Source: Hymenobacter metallicola
GTDB lineage: Bacteria > Bacteroidota > Bacteroidia > Cytophagales > Hymenobacteraceae
Assembly: GCF_004745645.1 (NCBI RefSeq)
Contig: NZ_SRMB01000001.1
Span: 1,798,001 to 1,862,000 of the forward strand
Length of the DNA: 64,000 nucleotides
Direction: 5' to 3'
Shown here: one piece after another, positions 1 to 8,711 of the stretch
Position numbering within the stretch: the stretch's first letter is position 1
Layout: each line of letters starts with the position of its first letter
Translations under genes and position numbers: made by a program
Notes under the pieces: generated by a model
Told to the model about the DNA's origin: nothing
What the model saw: the letters and a program-made list of their open reading frames with translations, nothing else
Database searches by the model: none

Positions 1-271
1 CTTCCGTAGGGCAGACTTTACCGCAGGCATTGCCGAAGTAGTTGGCTTCGTAGATGGTAACGGCGGCCCCGGTCGTATTGCCGGTGTTGATCTGGCGGAT
101 AAACTGCGGAATATCGATGCCGGAGGGGCAGGCCTTGATGCAGGGGGCATCGAAGCAGAACAGGCAGCGGGAGCTTTCCAATAGCGCCTCGGTAGCGTTC
201 ATCCGGGGTTTGAGCTGGGAGAAATTGGCGTGGAATTCCGGCTCGGAAGTCGGGGTAGTGTACTCAGCCAT
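1..271 (-). CDS. preT: NAD-dependent dihydropyrimidine dehydrogenase subunit PreT, N-terminal part (runs off the window)
   Basis: Only the first 90 codons are present; the gene continues beyond base 1. The translation has the cysteine pattern of the N-terminal iron-sulfur domain of PreT and glutamate-synthase small-subunit-like proteins: CLFCFDAPC at residues 36-44, a following CP at 48-49, then CGKVCP at 83-88. In this family these cysteines hold two [4Fe-4S] clusters that pass electrons between NAD(P)H/FAD and the pyrimidine-reducing subunit PreA. The enzyme carries out the first reductive step of uracil and thymine breakdown. It is the last gene in the window of a minus-strand cluster with beta-ureidopropionase, dihydropyrimidinase, an aminotransferase and a semialdehyde dehydrogenase, which makes PreT far more likely than GltD. 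PreA is expected just outside the window. The ATG is preceded by a purine-poor leader typical of Bacteroidota. Confidence 0.88.
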   Translation of the reverse strand, partial: MAEYTTPTSEPEFHANFSQLKPRMNATEALLESSRCLFCFDAPCIKACPSGIDIPQFIRQINTGNTTGAAVTIYEANYFGNACGKVCPTE

Positions 272-366
272 GGGAAAAAGGGAGAGGGTAACGGTGGGGC
301 AATGGCAACAGGAAAAAGTCGGAACAACAGCAGCAACGGGGCTACTTACTGGGCACTAGAAGCGCG

Positions 367-400
367 AGCAACGATTGACGCACAGCCGCCAATCGTTGCT
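367..400. repeat. 11-bp inverted repeat between beta-ureidopropionase and preT
   Basis: Arms 367-377 (AGCAACGATTG) and 390-400 are perfect reverse complements around a 12-nt loop. The element lies in the 153-bp gap after the beta-ureidopropionase stop and before the preT start. No T-run follows it on the minus strand, so it could be an intercistronic stem or an operator rather than a full terminator. Confidence 0.5.
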
Positions 401-424
401 AGTCAACCTCTTAAGAAGATACGA

Positions 425-1291
425 TTATAATTCGACGAGCTTCTCGTAGGTCTCGGGGCGACGGTCGCGGAAGAACTGCCAGGTGGCGCGCACCTCGTCT
501 ATCAGGTCCAGGTCGAACTCGGCGACCAGCAGCTCATCGTTTTCTTCCGAAGCTTGGGCAAAAATCTGCCCGCGGGGGTCCACGAAGTAGCTGGTACCGT
601 AGAACTTACCCAGATTCCAGGGTTTCTCGGTGCCGACGCGGTTGATGCAGCCCATGAAATAGCCGTTGGCCGCCGCGTGGGCCGGCTGCTCCAGCTTCCA
701 GAGGTACTGCGAGAGGCCCGCCACCGTGGCCGAGGGGTTATACACGATTTCGGCCCCGTTCAGGCCCAGCACCCGGGCCCCGTCGGGGAAATGCCGGTCG
801 TAGCAGATGTAGACGCCTACCTTGGCATACTTAGTCTGGAACACGGGGTACCCCAGGTTGCCGGGCTTGAAGAAAAACTTCTCCCAGAAGCCGGAGGTGT
901 GGGGAATGTGGTTCTTGCGGTACTTGCCCAGGTAAGTGCCGTCGGCGTCGATGACGGCGGCCGTGTTGTAGAGGAAGCCGGCGGCTTCCCGCTCATAAAT
1001 CGGCACAATCATCACCATGTTGTACTTCTTGGCGTACTCGGCCATGCGGTCCGTGGTCGGGCCGGGCACCGACTCGGCCGAGGCGTACCAGGCCTTGTCC
1101 TGGCCGGGGCAGAAATAGGGCGTGTTGAAGATTTCCTGCAAGCACAGAATCTGCACGCCCTGGCGGCCGGCCTCTTCGATGAGCGGAATGTGCTTCTGCA
1201 CCATGGCTTCCATGATTTCGGCCATGGTGCCTTCGCCTTCACTGATGGGCAAACTCATCTGGATCAACCCAGATTTAATGATTCGTGGCAT
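425..1291 (-). CDS. Beta-ureidopropionase / N-carbamoyl-beta-alanine amidohydrolase (nitrilase superfamily)
   Basis: The 288-residue protein is a carbon-nitrogen hydrolase with the complete Glu-Lys-Cys triad: E53 in LQEIF, K126 in KYRKNH and C163 in YICYDRHFPDGAR. The last motif is typical of the beta-ureidopropionase/N-carbamoylputrescine amidase branch. The expected reaction is hydrolysis of N-carbamoyl-beta-alanine to beta-alanine, CO2 and ammonia in the cytoplasm, the third step of reductive pyrimidine catabolism. Position supports this reading, since dihydropyrimidinase lies 111 bp upstream and preT 153 bp downstream on the same strand. Length is normal for the family and the ATG is the only sensible start. 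N-carbamoylputrescine amidase is the main alternative by sequence, but no polyamine genes are nearby. Confidence 0.88.
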   Translation of the reverse strand: MPRIIKSGLIQMSLPISEGEGTMAEIMEAMVQKHIPLIEEAGRQGVQILCLQEIFNTPYFCPGQDKAWYASAESVPGPTTDRMAEYAKKYNMVMIVPIYEREAAGFLYNTAAVIDADGTYLGKYRKNHIPHTSGFWEKFFFKPGNLGYPVFQTKYAKVGVYICYDRHFPDGARVLGLNGAEIVYNPSATVAGLSQYLWKLEQPAHAAANGYFMGCINRVGTEKPWNLGKFYGTSYFVDPRGQIFAQASEENDELLVAEFDLDLIDEVRATWQFFRDRRPETYEKLVEL

Positions 1292-1402
1292 CGGAAAGAG
1301 AGGAGAAAAGGGTGTGGGAGAAAGTTGATTTTCGAGTCAGGAAGAAGACGCCAGACAAAGCTGAGCCTGTGTCCTTGCGAGGCACGCAGCAAGGACATGG
1401 GT

Positions 1403-2779
1403 TTAAAAAGCCGTTGTGCCGCGCTTGATAAACTGCCCGTAGCCGCGGCCGACTTTGGTTTCGCCGCCGTGCACGGCTACTTGGCCGCGCAGAATCACCG
1501 TCTCAATTTTGCCGGTCAGTTCCCAGCCCTCGTAGGCCGAGTAGTCGCAGTTCATATGGTGGGTGTCGGCTGAAATGGTGTGCCTGGCGGTGGGGTCGAA
1601 AAGAACTAAGTCGGCATCGGCGCCGATGCTGATGGTGCCTTTGCGCGGAAACATGCCGAAGATCTTGGCCGCGTTGGTGCTGGTGACTTCCACGAACTTC
1701 TGCAGGCTGATTTTGCCCGTCGCCACGCCTTCCGAAAACAGCAGCTCCATGCGGTGCTCAATGGCCGGGTGCCCGTTGGGTATTTTGCTGAAGTCATCCT
1801 TGCCCATGAGTTTCTGCTCCCACATAAAGGGGCAGTGGTCGGTACCAACTACCTGTACCAGGCCCTGGTTGATGCCGGCCCAGAGCGTGGCCTGGTCTTT
1901 TTTCTGCCGCAGCGGCGGCGACATCACCACCTTGGCCCCATTCACCTCATCCTCGTAGAGCGAGGCATCGAGCACCAGGTACTGAATGCAGGTTTCCACA
2001 AACACGCGCTGGTTACGCTCCGTGGCGCGCCGCACCTGGTTCAGGGCGCCCTCGCAGGTCAGGTGTACGATGTAGGCATTCACGCCGGTGTAGTTGGCAA
2101 TGTCGGCGAAGCGGCCCGAGGCTTCGGCTTCGGTTACTTCGGGCTGCGACAAATAATGGTAGAGCGGCGTCAGCTTGCCCGCGGCCCGGTGCTGGGCAAT
2201 GAGCGTGTCAATCATGTCGCCGTTGGTGGCGTGGGCCGTCACCAGGCCACCATGCTTTTTCACTTCCTGCATCAGCCCCACCATCTGGGCGTCATCAATC
2301 ATGAGGGCACCTTTGTAGGCCATGAAGGTTTTGAAGGAGGTAATACCTTCCGCAATCATCTCCTTGATTTCCTCCTTAGTGCCGGGGTTAAAGTCCGTCA
2401 CGGCCATATGAAAGGAATAGTCGCCGACGGCGGTGCCGGTGGCCCGGCCCTGCCACTCCGTTAGGGCCTCGCGCAGGCTGTGGCCCTGCTTCTGCAGCAC
2501 AAAATCAATAACGGTGGTGGTTCCGCCGTGCAGGGCGGCGCGGGTGCCGGTTTCGTGGGTATCGGAGCTGAAGGTGCCCATAAACGGCATGTCCAGGTGC
2601 ACATGCGGATCGACGCCCCCCGGCACCATGATTTTACCGCTACAATCGATGGTTTGGTCGGCTTGCACCGGCAGGTTGCGGCCGATAGCCACAATCGTCT
2701 CCCCTTCCACCAGCACGTCACACACGGAATCGGAACCGGCCGTCACGACGCGGCCATTTTTAAGTAGCAAAGACGCCAT
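1403..2779 (-). CDS. hydA: Dihydropyrimidinase (D-hydantoinase)
   Basis: This 458-residue cyclic amidohydrolase has every expected metal ligand of the dihydropyrimidinase/hydantoinase family at near-canonical numbers: H59 and H61 in DPHVHLD, the carboxylated lysine K150 in SFKTFMAYK, H183 in TAHATNGD, H239 in YIVHL and D314 in GTDHCPF. It should open the ring of dihydrouracil or dihydrothymine to the N-carbamoyl-beta-amino acid using a binuclear zinc site. It sits between the aminotransferase and beta-ureidopropionase genes of a pyrimidine catabolic cluster. Length and N-terminus match the family. Dihydropyrimidinase is preferred over hydantoinase because of the neighbours. Confidence 0.93.
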   Translation of the reverse strand: MASLLLKNGRVVTAGSDSVCDVLVEGETIVAIGRNLPVQADQTIDCSGKIMVPGGVDPHVHLDMPFMGTFSSDTHETGTRAALHGGTTTVIDFVLQKQGHSLREALTEWQGRATGTAVGDYSFHMAVTDFNPGTKEEIKEMIAEGITSFKTFMAYKGALMIDDAQMVGLMQEVKKHGGLVTAHATNGDMIDTLIAQHRAAGKLTPLYHYLSQPEVTEAEASGRFADIANYTGVNAYIVHLTCEGALNQVRRATERNQRVFVETCIQYLVLDASLYEDEVNGAKVVMSPPLRQKKDQATLWAGINQGLVQVVGTDHCPFMWEQKLMGKDDFSKIPNGHPAIEHRMELLFSEGVATGKISLQKFVEVTSTNAAKIFGMFPRKGTISIGADADLVLFDPTARHTISADTHHMNCDYSAYEGWELTGKIETVILRGQVAVHGGETKVGRGYGQFIKRGTTAF

Positions 2780-3127
2780 TCAGAAGGGAAAAGTGAAAGA
2801 AGTTTAGTTGGAAAAAGTAGGCTTTTTACCGGCTAAAAGCAAGCGTATACGCCGGCTTATTTTTCAGAAGGAAAGCAGTGTCCCAAAGCCGGTTAAGCCG
2901 GCGGGCAGACAACTCAGAAAATGAAAGCACGCCTCGTAACCAGCCGCCGCTTTCAGCACAGCCTGCAGCTCAGTTTCGTCCTGTTTTTGCCTTGGCGTAC
3001 GTATGCCGACCAGCGAAAAGCATTTCGTGGGCCATGCTACTCAGATTACGCTGTCAACATCAGCGCGCAAGAGTCCTCGCGGGGCTCGGTATGACCCTCT
3101 TTTTTATTTGTGGTTTGACGGGCAAAC
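2780..3127. other. Intergenic region upstream of hydA
   Basis: This 348-bp stretch separates the aminotransferase stop from the hydA start and probably holds the hydA promoter. A 10-bp palindrome GCGTATACGC lies at 2843-2852, about 65 bp upstream of the hydA ATG, and could be an operator. A 57-codon plus-strand ORF (2921-3094) has no recognisable features. No RNA gene is seen. Confidence 0.4.
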
Positions 3128-4483
3128 TTACTGCGTCACGTACTCGTCGGCGATGCGGAGGGCCTGGGAAATCATGTCCAGCCCTTCGTCCAGTTCGTCC
3201 TTGGTGATACTCAGCGGCGGGGCCACGAAAATGTAGTTCCAGCGCACGAAGGTGTACATGCCCAGTTCCTTGATTTTGGCAGCCACCTTGTTCATGATTT
3301 CCATCTGATGAGGAGCCGCGTTCCAAGGTGCCATCGGCTCTTTAGTCGCCCGGTTTTTCACCAGCTCAATGCAGCCGAACAGCCCCGTGTTGCGCCAGTC
3401 GCCGATGCTCGGGTGCTCAGCCATCAGGTCGCACATACGGGCATCGAGGTGGTGGCCCAGAGTCACGGTGTTTTCCAGCAGATTTTCTTCCTCGTAAATG
3501 CTGAGCACGGCCACGGCGGCGGCGCACGACACCGGGTGGGCCGAGTAGGTGAGCCCCAGCGGCAGGGGCTTGTCGTCGAAGGATTTGGCAATGGCCTCGT
3601 CCACCATCACCGCGCCCAGCGGTAGGTAGCCGGCCGTAATACCCTTGGCCATGCACATCAGGTCCACTTTTACGCCGTGGTGGTCGGAGCCGAACCACTT
3701 GCCGGTGCGCCCAAAGCCGCTCATTACCTCGTCGGCCACGAGCAGGATACCGTATGTGTCGCAGATGGTACGCACCCGCTGCCAGTAGGTAGGCGGGTAC
3801 TTGATGCAGCCCGAGGTGCCCGACTCGCCTTCCAGAATAATAGCGGCCACGCTGCCCGGGTTTTCGTACTGAATGATGCGCTCCATGGCGGCGGCGGCCC
3901 GCTCGGCGCATTCTTCGGGCGTGCTGCTGTACCAGGGGCAGCGGTAGAAGTACGGATTCTCGACGTGCACCACGCCCGGCATGGCTTGGCTATCGACGGC
4001 GAACTTGCGCGGGTCGCCGCCGGCGCTGATGGCCCCGTAGCTGGCCCCGTGAAACGACTGGTACAGGGTCACTATTTTGTGGCGGCCGGTGTAGACGCGG
4101 GCCAGCTTGATGGCGTTTTCAATAGCCTCTGCCCCTCCCAAGGTGAAAAAAGCCTTGGTCAGGTTGGGAGCCGTTATGTCGGCCAGCTTTTTTCCCAAGT
4201 CGCCGCGGGCTTTGGTAATCATGCCCGGGTACACGTAGCTCAGCTCCCGCATCTGGGCCGCTACGGCCTCGGTCACGCGCTGGTCGCCGTGGCCGATGTT
4301 GACGTTCATCAGCTGGGACGAAAAGTCGAGGTAGCGCTTGCCGTCCCGGTCCCAGAGGTAGACGCCCTCCGCCCGCTCGGCATTGATGGGGTTCAGACCG
4401 GCCTGCTTCGACCAGGAAAAAAGCGTGTGCTCCAGGTTGTCCTGCAGAATCTGGTCTTGGTCGGTATCGGTGTAGGTTTCCAT
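3128..4483 (-). CDS. Class III (omega) aminotransferase, probable beta-alanine/3-aminoisobutyrate transaminase
   Basis: The 451-residue protein is a fold-type I PLP aminotransferase of class III. Visible are the cofactor phosphate-binding segment FFTLGGAEAIENA near 112-124, the PLP-ring aspartate D251 in VADEVMSGFGRTG, and the Schiff-base lysine K280 in CMAKGITAGYLPLG. The GGAEA form is characteristic of the beta-alanine:pyruvate/omega-amino acid branch rather than ornithine or GABA enzymes. In this cluster it would transaminate beta-alanine, or beta-aminoisobutyrate from thymine, to malonate or methylmalonate semialdehyde, which the next-upstream gene (80 bp away) would oxidise. The amino acceptor cannot be read from the sequence. 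The domain is full length with no frameshift. Confidence 0.85.
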   Translation of the reverse strand: METYTDTDQDQILQDNLEHTLFSWSKQAGLNPINAERAEGVYLWDRDGKRYLDFSSQLMNVNIGHGDQRVTEAVAAQMRELSYVYPGMITKARGDLGKKLADITAPNLTKAFFTLGGAEAIENAIKLARVYTGRHKIVTLYQSFHGASYGAISAGGDPRKFAVDSQAMPGVVHVENPYFYRCPWYSSTPEECAERAAAAMERIIQYENPGSVAAIILEGESGTSGCIKYPPTYWQRVRTICDTYGILLVADEVMSGFGRTGKWFGSDHHGVKVDLMCMAKGITAGYLPLGAVMVDEAIAKSFDDKPLPLGLTYSAHPVSCAAAVAVLSIYEEENLLENTVTLGHHLDARMCDLMAEHPSIGDWRNTGLFGCIELVKNRATKEPMAPWNAAPHQMEIMNKVAAKIKELGMYTFVRWNYIFVAPPLSITKDELDEGLDMISQALRIADEYVTQ

Positions 4484-4563
4484 GGGAGAATCGGGAGGAG
4501 AAAGTAGTTAAAGGGCTAGTGCCCTTACTTAGCGGAGGAGGAGAACCAAGTTCTTGATCTAGC

Positions 4564-6036
4564 CTAGCTCATCCAGTTCACCCGCGACTCGGGGTTCCAT
4601 TTGGTGGTTACCTTCTTGATCTGGGTCCAGAACTCGATAGAGCTTTTGCCGGTGATGTCGGCCGTGCCGAACTTCGACTCATTCCAGCCGCCAAAGGAGA
4701 AGGGTTCCCGGGGTACGGGCACCCCGATGTTGACGCCAATCATGCCGGCCGAGGCGTGTTCCATCACGTAGCGGGCATGGGCACCGCTCTGGGTAAAGAC
4801 GGCGGCCGCGTTGCCATAATTCGAGGCATTTTCGATGGCCAGCGCCTCATCCAGGGTTTTGGTGCGGATAATGGCCAATACGGGCCCGAAGACTTCCTCC
4901 CGGGCTATGGCCATGTCGGGCGTCACGTAGTCCACCACGGTGGGGCCCACGTAGTAGCCGGCCTCCTGCCCGGCTACCACCGCATGGCGGCCGTCGAGCA
5001 GCACCTTGGCCCCGGCGGCTTCGGCCTCGGTGATGTAGCGCTCAATCCGGTCCTTGGCCTCCCGGCTGATAACCGAGCCCAGGTTCTGGCCGGGCACAAT
5101 TTTGCGGGCTTCCTCCACCAGCTTGTCGATGATATGGTCGACGGAGCCCACGGCCACCATGGCCGAGCCGGCCATGCAGCGCTGCCCCGCACAGCCCGAC
5201 ATCGAGGCGGCCACGTTGGAGGCCGTCATTTCGGTGTGGGCGTCGGGCAAGACGAGCAGGTGGTTTTTGGCCCCACCCAGGGCCACGCACCGTTTCAGGT
5301 TAGACGTAGCGCGGCGGTACACGACCTTGGCAATTTTGGTAGAACCCACAAACGACACGGCCTGAATATCAGGATGGTCGCAGATGGCCTCCACAATTTC
5401 CTTGTCGCCGTTCACCACGTTGAACACCCCGTCGGGCAGGCCGGCTTCCTGGAGCAGCTCGGCAATGCGGGTGGCGCTAACGGGTACTTGCTCCGACGGC
5501 TTGAGAATCATGCAGTTGCCTAGGGCAATGGCGTTGGGAATGGTCCAGTGCGGCACCATGTTGGGAAAGTTGAAGGGAGCAATGCTGGCCACCACGCCCA
5601 GGGGCTTACGCTCGGCCCGGCACTCGACGCCCTTGCTTACTTCCAGCAGCTCGCCCGATACGAGCTGGGGCAGGGAGCAGGCAAACTCGGTCAGCTCAAT
5701 GGCTTTTTCCACTTCGGCCCGGGCCTCGTCCATGGTCTTGCCATTCTCGTCGTGCACCAGCTGCGTCAGCTCCTGGATATGCTTTTCGAGCAGGGTTTTG
5801 TAGCGGTAAAACACCTGTACCCGTTCCTTAATGGGAATCGCCGACCACGCTGGAAAAGCGGCTTTGGCCGCGGCCACGGCCTTGTCGAGGGCGGCGGCAC
5901 CGCTCAGGGGAACCGTCGAGATAACCGCCCCGCTCAGGGGACTGAATACGTCCAGGCTACGCGGCTCATCACCGTCGACAAACTGCCCGGCCACATAGTT
6001 GCGGACCGTGGGATACTTCAACGTTTCGACTTCCAT
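4564..6036 (-). CDS. mmsA: CoA-acylating methylmalonate-semialdehyde dehydrogenase
   Basis: This 490-residue aldehyde dehydrogenase has the MMSDH-specific GGAKNH segment (residues 254-259) and catalytic cysteine C287 within SGCAGQRCMAGS. Family members oxidise methylmalonate or malonate semialdehyde with NAD+ and CoA, releasing CO2 and forming propionyl-CoA or acetyl-CoA. Here it is first in transcription order of the minus-strand pyrimidine cluster and would be the last catabolic step after the aminotransferase. The conserved PFNFPNMVPHW segment lies near residues 154-164, and length is standard. The N-terminus MEVETLKYPTVRNYV aligns with other MMSDHs, supporting the chosen ATG. Valine or myo-inositol catabolism are other contexts for this family, but no such genes are adjacent. 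Confidence 0.93.
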   Translation of the reverse strand: MEVETLKYPTVRNYVAGQFVDGDEPRSLDVFSPLSGAVISTVPLSGAAALDKAVAAAKAAFPAWSAIPIKERVQVFYRYKTLLEKHIQELTQLVHDENGKTMDEARAEVEKAIELTEFACSLPQLVSGELLEVSKGVECRAERKPLGVVASIAPFNFPNMVPHWTIPNAIALGNCMILKPSEQVPVSATRIAELLQEAGLPDGVFNVVNGDKEIVEAICDHPDIQAVSFVGSTKIAKVVYRRATSNLKRCVALGGAKNHLLVLPDAHTEMTASNVAASMSGCAGQRCMAGSAMVAVGSVDHIIDKLVEEARKIVPGQNLGSVISREAKDRIERYITEAEAAGAKVLLDGRHAVVAGQEAGYYVGPTVVDYVTPDMAIAREEVFGPVLAIIRTKTLDEALAIENASNYGNAAAVFTQSGAHARYVMEHASAGMIGVNIGVPVPREPFSFGGWNESKFGTADITGKSSIEFWTQIKKVTTKWNPESRVNWMS

Positions 6037-6251
6037 GTTAAGAAATTGTTAAGCGTCTGCAAGTAATGAGTTTGTTCCACTTATGCAAATACTTAGCTCC
6101 GCAAGGTTCGACAGTCAGCCCCGTTAAACAAGCATTTTTTACGCAGATAAGCACTATAGCCTACCTGCAAATAATGCTACTCCCGGCTTTAGGCCAACCC
6201 GGCGGTTTTCTGGATGCCGAAATATCGCCCCCCGGGCCGGGTAAAAACATC
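6037..6251. promoter_or_regulatory. Upstream region of mmsA with three TGCAARTA-like repeats
   Basis: The region upstream of the minus-strand mmsA start contains three related words read on the plus strand: tgcaagtaatg at 6058, tgcaaatactt at 6084 and tgcaaataatg at 6166. It is AT-richer than the neighbouring genes, as a promoter would be. Operator function is inference; short AT-rich words can recur by chance. Confidence 0.3.
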
Positions 6252-6303
6252 AAGCCGGAAGGAAGGTGCCACCCTGCTGGGGGTGGTGCCTTCCTTCCGG
6301 CTT
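6252..6303 (-). terminator. Strong hairpin terminator of the heavy-metal-binding lipoprotein gene
   Basis: Arms 6252-6274 and 6281-6303 form a 23-bp stem with two G-U pairs and a 6-nt loop. It lies 32 bp past the stop of the minus-strand lipoprotein gene. On the minus strand the stem is followed by GATGTTTTTA, a short U-rich tail fitting intrinsic termination. It also insulates mmsA from upstream transcription. Confidence 0.8.
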
Positions 6304-6335
6304 GGATAAAGTCGGGTTGGAAACGGAAAAACCGC

Positions 6336-6575
6336 TTAGCTTTTCTTTTCCAGGTCCATGCCGCAGACGGGGCACTTGCCGGGCTTGGCGGACCGGCTGC
6401 CTTCACAGCCCATCGGGCATTCGTACACGGCTTCTTTGACGGGTGTGGTGCTGGCTTTCGCCTCGGTGGCGGCTGGCGCGGCAGTAGTCGTACCCGTAGC
6501 GGGCTTCTCGGTGCAGCTGCTCAGCAGCGTGCTCAGGGCTAGCAGAGAGCCAAGTAGTAAGGAGGTAAACTTCAT
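6336..6575 (-). CDS. Small lipoprotein with a heavy-metal-binding (HMBD/YHS-like) domain
   Basis: The 79-residue product has a lipoprotein signal with lipobox LLSSC (Cys about residue 21), a low-complexity Ala/Thr linker, and a C-terminal metal-binding motif YECPMGCEGSRSAKPGKC followed by PVCGMDLEKKS. The paired Cys-x3-Cys and CPVCGM knuckle is the heavy-metal-binding domain found in copper and silver resistance proteins. It probably binds metal in the periplasm or at a membrane. The tail nearly repeats the C-terminus of the DUF305 protein at 53551-54384, so the two are recent paralogues of this domain. It stands alone between mmsA and the divergent galactonate operon; no transporter is adjacent. 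Metal identity is not readable. Confidence 0.8.
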   Translation of the reverse strand: MKFTSLLLGSLLALSTLLSSCTEKPATGTTTAAPAATEAKASTTPVKEAVYECPMGCEGSRSAKPGKCPVCGMDLEKKS

Positions 6576-6857
6576 GGAAATGAAATGGAGGATTCAGGCA
6601 ACACGAAATTACGCAAAGACCAGGGCTCTGCTACTAGACCGGGCAGAAGGAAACAGGGCGCCCGCCCTCAAACCTACCCAATGACGCGGAAAGACGCCCA
6701 AAAAGTAAAAGCAAGCCCAAATAAATCAGGCAGCTCTGCCGGGCTTACCTGGCAAGCAAGGGTAGGACCAACGAACCGCCGATAGATATCAACGCGGGAG
6801 GCCTTTGCTGCGTTAGGTTCAGCTACGGCTTTGTCTTCTTACTCGTATCCAGCGGCT

Positions 6858-7502
6858 ATGACTATGGCAACTTCTGTCTTATCACACTTGCTCCAGCACC
6901 AGCTGGTTTCCATTATTCGCGGCGCCAACCCCGACGACCTGGTCAGCATCGTGCGGGCCCTGCACGCGGGCGGTATTCGGTCGGTGGAAATCACCATCAA
7001 CTCGCCCAAGGCCCTGCAGGGAATTGCCCGGGTAGCCGCCGAGCTGGGCGAGCAGATGCTGGTAGGCGCCGGCACTGTACTCGACCCCGAAACCGCCCGC
7101 ATGGCTCTGGACGCGGGAGCCCGGTTTATCATCTCCCCCACCCTAAACGTGGAAACCATCCGGATGACCAAGCGCTACGGGGCGGTGAGCATTCCGGGCG
7201 GCTTCACCCCAACCGAAATCCTGACGGCCTACGAGCACGGCGCCGATATCATCAAGGTTTTTCCGGCTTCGCTGGGAGCGGCTTACTTCAAGGACATTAA
7301 GGGTCCGCTGCCCTTTATTCCGCTCATGCCCACGGGCGGGGTGAAGCTGGACAACATTCGCGCGTTTCAGCGGGCCGGAGCCGCCGCCTTTGGCCTGGGC
7401 AGCTCCCTGGTCGATACCAGCCAGCCGGTTTCCGACGAGTACTTGCGCGCCCTTACCCACAAGGCCCAGCAGTTTGTACAGGCTATTTCCGAACCGCAGT
7501 AA
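6858..7502 (+). CDS. dgoA: 2-dehydro-3-deoxy-6-phosphogalactonate (KDPGal/KDPG) aldolase
   Basis: The product (214 residues from the ATG at 6858) is a class I KDPG/KHG-family aldolase: Glu44 in SVEITI, GAGTVL near 70-75, ISPTLN near 92-97, the Schiff-base lysine K133 in IIKVFPA, and the phosphate-binding PTGGV motif. It splits KDP-galactonate into pyruvate and glyceraldehyde 3-phosphate. It is the first gene of an operon with galactonate dehydratase (12 bp downstream), KDGal kinase and a lactonase, so the galactonate-specific aldolase is favoured over KDPG aldolase. A TTG at 6831 would add nine residues; the ATG at 6858 matches family N-termini better. No clear Shine-Dalgarno sequence is visible. 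Confidence 0.88.
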   Translation: MTMATSVLSHLLQHQLVSIIRGANPDDLVSIVRALHAGGIRSVEITINSPKALQGIARVAAELGEQMLVGAGTVLDPETARMALDAGARFIISPTLNVETIRMTKRYGAVSIPGGFTPTEILTAYEHGADIIKVFPASLGAAYFKDIKGPLPFIPLMPTGGVKLDNIRAFQRAGAAAFGLGSSLVDTSQPVSDEYLRALTHKAQQFVQAISEPQ

Positions 7503-7514
7503 CTTCCTCCCGCC

Positions 7515-8663
7515 ATGAAAATTACGGGCTTTACGCTGTACCAAGTGCCGCCCCGCTGGCTCTTCCTCAAGATTGAAACCGACGAGGGCCTCGTGGGCTG
7601 GGGCGAGCCGGTGATAGAAGGCCGGGCCGCCACCGTGGCCACGGCCGTGCAGGAGCTCATGGGCAGCCTACTCGGTAAGGACCCGCGCAACATCGAAGAC
7701 CACTGGAACGTGATGTACCGGGGCGGCTTCTACCGGGGCGGGCCCATTCTGATGAGTGCCCTTGCCGGCATCGACCAGGCCCTGTGGGATATCAAGGGCA
7801 AGTTTTACAACGCGCCCATCCACCAGCTGCTCGGGGGCAAAGCCCGCGACACGATGCGCGTTTACTCCTGGATTGGGGGCGACCGGCCGGCCGAGGTGGG
7901 GCTGGCGGCCAGCAATATGGTAGCCAAGGGCTTTACGGCCGTAAAAATGAACGCCACCGAGGAAATGCACTACGTGGATACCTACGCCAAAATTGATGCG
8001 GCCGTGGCCCGGATTGCGGCCGTGCGGGAAGCCGGTGGGCCGGACCTGGGTATTGGAGTCGACTTTCACGGGCGGGTGCACAAGCCCATGGCCAAGATTC
8101 TGGCCAAGGAGCTGGAGCCCTTCCGGCCCATGTTCATTGAGGAGCCGGTGCTGGCCGAAAACAACGAGGCCCTGCGCGACATTGCCCGCCACACCTCGAT
8201 TCCTATTGCCACGGGGGAGCGGATGTTTTCGCGCTGGGACTTCAAGCAGCTGCTGACCGATGGCTACGTCGATATCATCCAGCCCGACCTGAGCCACGCC
8301 GGGGGCATCACGGAGTGCAAGAAAATCATTTCCATGGCCGAAGCCTTCGACGTGGCGGCGGCTCCGCACTGCCCGCTGGGGCCCATAGCCCTGGCCGCCT
8401 GCCTGCAAGTAGATGCCACTTGCCACAATGCCTTCATTCAGGAGCAGAGCCTGGGCATTCACTACAACATCGGCAACGACCTGCTCGACTACCTGGTGGA
8501 TTCGACCGTGTTTGAGTACCACAACGGCTTTGCCAACATCCCCGACGGGCCGGGCCTGGGCATTCAGGTAAACGAGGAATACGTGATACAGCGGGCCCAA
8601 ACCGGGCACGACTGGAAGAACCCCATCTGGCGCAACCCCGACGGCAGCGTAGCCGAGTGGTAG
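7515..8663 (+). CDS. dgoD: D-galactonate dehydratase
   Basis: The 382-residue enolase-superfamily protein equals E. coli DgoD in length and carries the expected catalytic residues at the same numbers: metal ligands D183, E209 and E235, acid/base H185 in DFHGR, and H285 in APHCPLGP. The start [15 protein letters not shown] is also typical of the family. It dehydrates D-galactonate to 2-keto-3-deoxygalactonate in the cytoplasm. The gene lies 12 bp after the aldolase and 48 bp before the KDGal kinase. Given the operon partners the assignment is firm; other mandelate-racemase-subgroup dehydratases are unlikely. Confidence 0.95.
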   Translation: MKITGFTLYQVPPRWLFLKIETDEGLVGWGEPVIEGRAATVATAVQELMGSLLGKDPRNIEDHWNVMYRGGFYRGGPILMSALAGIDQALWDIKGKFYNAPIHQLLGGKARDTMRVYSWIGGDRPAEVGLAASNMVAKGFTAVKMNATEEMHYVDTYAKIDAAVARIAAVREAGGPDLGIGVDFHGRVHKPMAKILAKELEPFRPMFIEEPVLAENNEALRDIARHTSIPIATGERMFSRWDFKQLLTDGYVDIIQPDLSHAGGITECKKIISMAEAFDVAAAPHCPLGPIALAACLQVDATCHNAFIQEQSLGIHYNIGNDLLDYLVDSTVFEYHNGFANIPDGPGLGIQVNEEYVIQRAQTGHDWKNPIWRNPDGSVAEW

Positions 8664-8711
8664 GTGATTTCCGTAGCATGGGAACAACACTGAAGCAGAT
8701 AAACCACCGGT

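Noticed and set aside
2921..3094. 57-codon plus-strand ORF upstream of hydA
   Set aside because: No family features, atypical composition for a gene here, and it sits in the likely hydA promoter region.
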